Source: Bacillota bacterium (GTDB lineage: Bacteria; Bacillota; Clostridia; Lachnospirales; Lachnospiraceae). From it: a stretch of 6,926 nucleotides of DNA. Location: positions 1-6,926 of the forward strand of contig JAEYXC010000080.1 in the NCBI GenBank assembly GCA_023428655.1. Direction: 5' to 3'. The first letter of the stretch is position 1. Each line of letters opens with the position of its first letter. The position numbers and the translations under genes were made by a program. Positions 6,705 to 6,926 of the stretch are shown here, one piece after another. The notes beneath the pieces were generated by a model. The model was not told the DNA's origin, searched no databases, and was given only the letters and a program-made list of their open reading frames with translations.

Positions 6705-6926
6705 AAAATTGACTGTATCCAAAGGGTTCCTTCTTAGACATAAAATCAAATGCTTCCTGCATCTGATTAACTGAAAATTCTATGGCGCGCTCCAGTATAG
6801 ACTCACCCTTCTGAGCGGTTGCCTTTGTCGGTTCGCCCCATACTCCGGAGGGAGTAGCTCTAAATATACTGCCATAGCTTAGATAGGATCTAGCCACATC
6901 CGGTATATAATCCTTAGCCTCCTCCA
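6703..6926 (-). CDS. Creatininase-family hydrolase, C-terminal fragment (cut by window edge)
   Basis: The frame runs from the right edge to the TAA at 6705-6703 and gives about 74 residues of C-terminus. The segment SGVWGEPTKATAQKGESI, preceded by SYLSYGSIFRATP and followed by an amphipathic helix, is the characteristic end of creatininase-family proteins, where a G-(D/E)-P-x-x-A-(T/S)-x-x-K-G motif leads into the last helix. The family comprises metal-dependent cytoplasmic amidohydrolases: creatininase opens a cyclic amide, and relatives deformylate FAPy or process peptides. Metal ligands and most of the active site lie beyond the edge, so substrate and completeness cannot be judged. As the first visible gene it could supply a ring-opening step, which is inference. 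Assignment rests on this one motif region. Confidence 0.62.
   Translation of the reverse strand, partial: EEAKDYIPDVARSYLSYGSIFRATPSGVWGEPTKATAQKGESILERAIEFSVNQMQEAFDFMSKKEPFGYSQF

Noticed and set aside
6693..6749. Extended start (TTG at 6749) of the Gfo/Idh/MocA gene
   Set aside because: The added residues overlap the creatininase-like gene and precede a strong Shine-Dalgarno site and the natural Rossmann start.

Overview
All genes in this window lie on the minus strand, are tightly packed and read right to left, so they look like one operon. Strong AAGGAGG/GGAGG Shine-Dalgarno sites, moderate-to-low GC, and GTG and TAG use suggest a Firmicute, most likely an anaerobic Clostridia member of the Lachnospiraceae type. 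That assignment is inference from style and gene content, with no marker gene to confirm it. No RNA genes, mobile elements, CRISPR arrays or convincing terminators were seen.

Layout in transcription order: (1) 6926-6703, the C-terminal end of a creatininase-family metal hydrolase, cut by the right edge. (2) 6692-5619, a complete Gfo/Idh/MocA-family sugar oxidoreductase. (3) 5619-3016, a large flavo-iron-sulfur protein. It has a dihydroorotate/dihydropyrimidine dehydrogenase-like (PreA-like) FMN barrel at the N-terminus, then a GltD/PreT-like FAD module, then a Cys-rich ferredoxin tail. Its start codon overlaps the stop of gene 2 (TAATG). (4) 2957-1338, a long mannitol dehydrogenase-family enzyme related to fructuronate/tagaturonate reductases. 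(5) 1264 to the left edge, a LarA-type (nickel-pincer nucleotide) 2-hydroxyacid racemase/epimerase with catalytic His and Lys positions intact. The only notable non-coding gap is 73 bases between genes 4 and 5. It holds a perfect 18-bp palindrome that looks like a repressor operator.

Together the genes suggest catabolism of a sugar acid or a modified sugar. LarA-family enzymes include reported D-gluconate 2-epimerases (gluconate/mannonate), and mannonate is a substrate of the enzyme family encoded just upstream, so genes 4 and 5 could form a gluconate-mannonate-fructuronate branch. The creatininase-like hydrolase, the Gfo/Idh/MocA dehydrogenase and the ene-reductase-like flavoprotein would act earlier, perhaps opening and reducing a cyclic amide, lactone or glycoside. 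No characterised pathway known to me has this gene set. The substrate is unknown and everything about the pathway is inference. The fused flavoprotein is the most unusual component: its domain order is the reverse of mammalian dihydropyrimidine dehydrogenase, its active-site loop is enlarged and Ser-rich, its pyrimidine-recognition residues are replaced, and its pyridine-nucleotide motif is degenerate.
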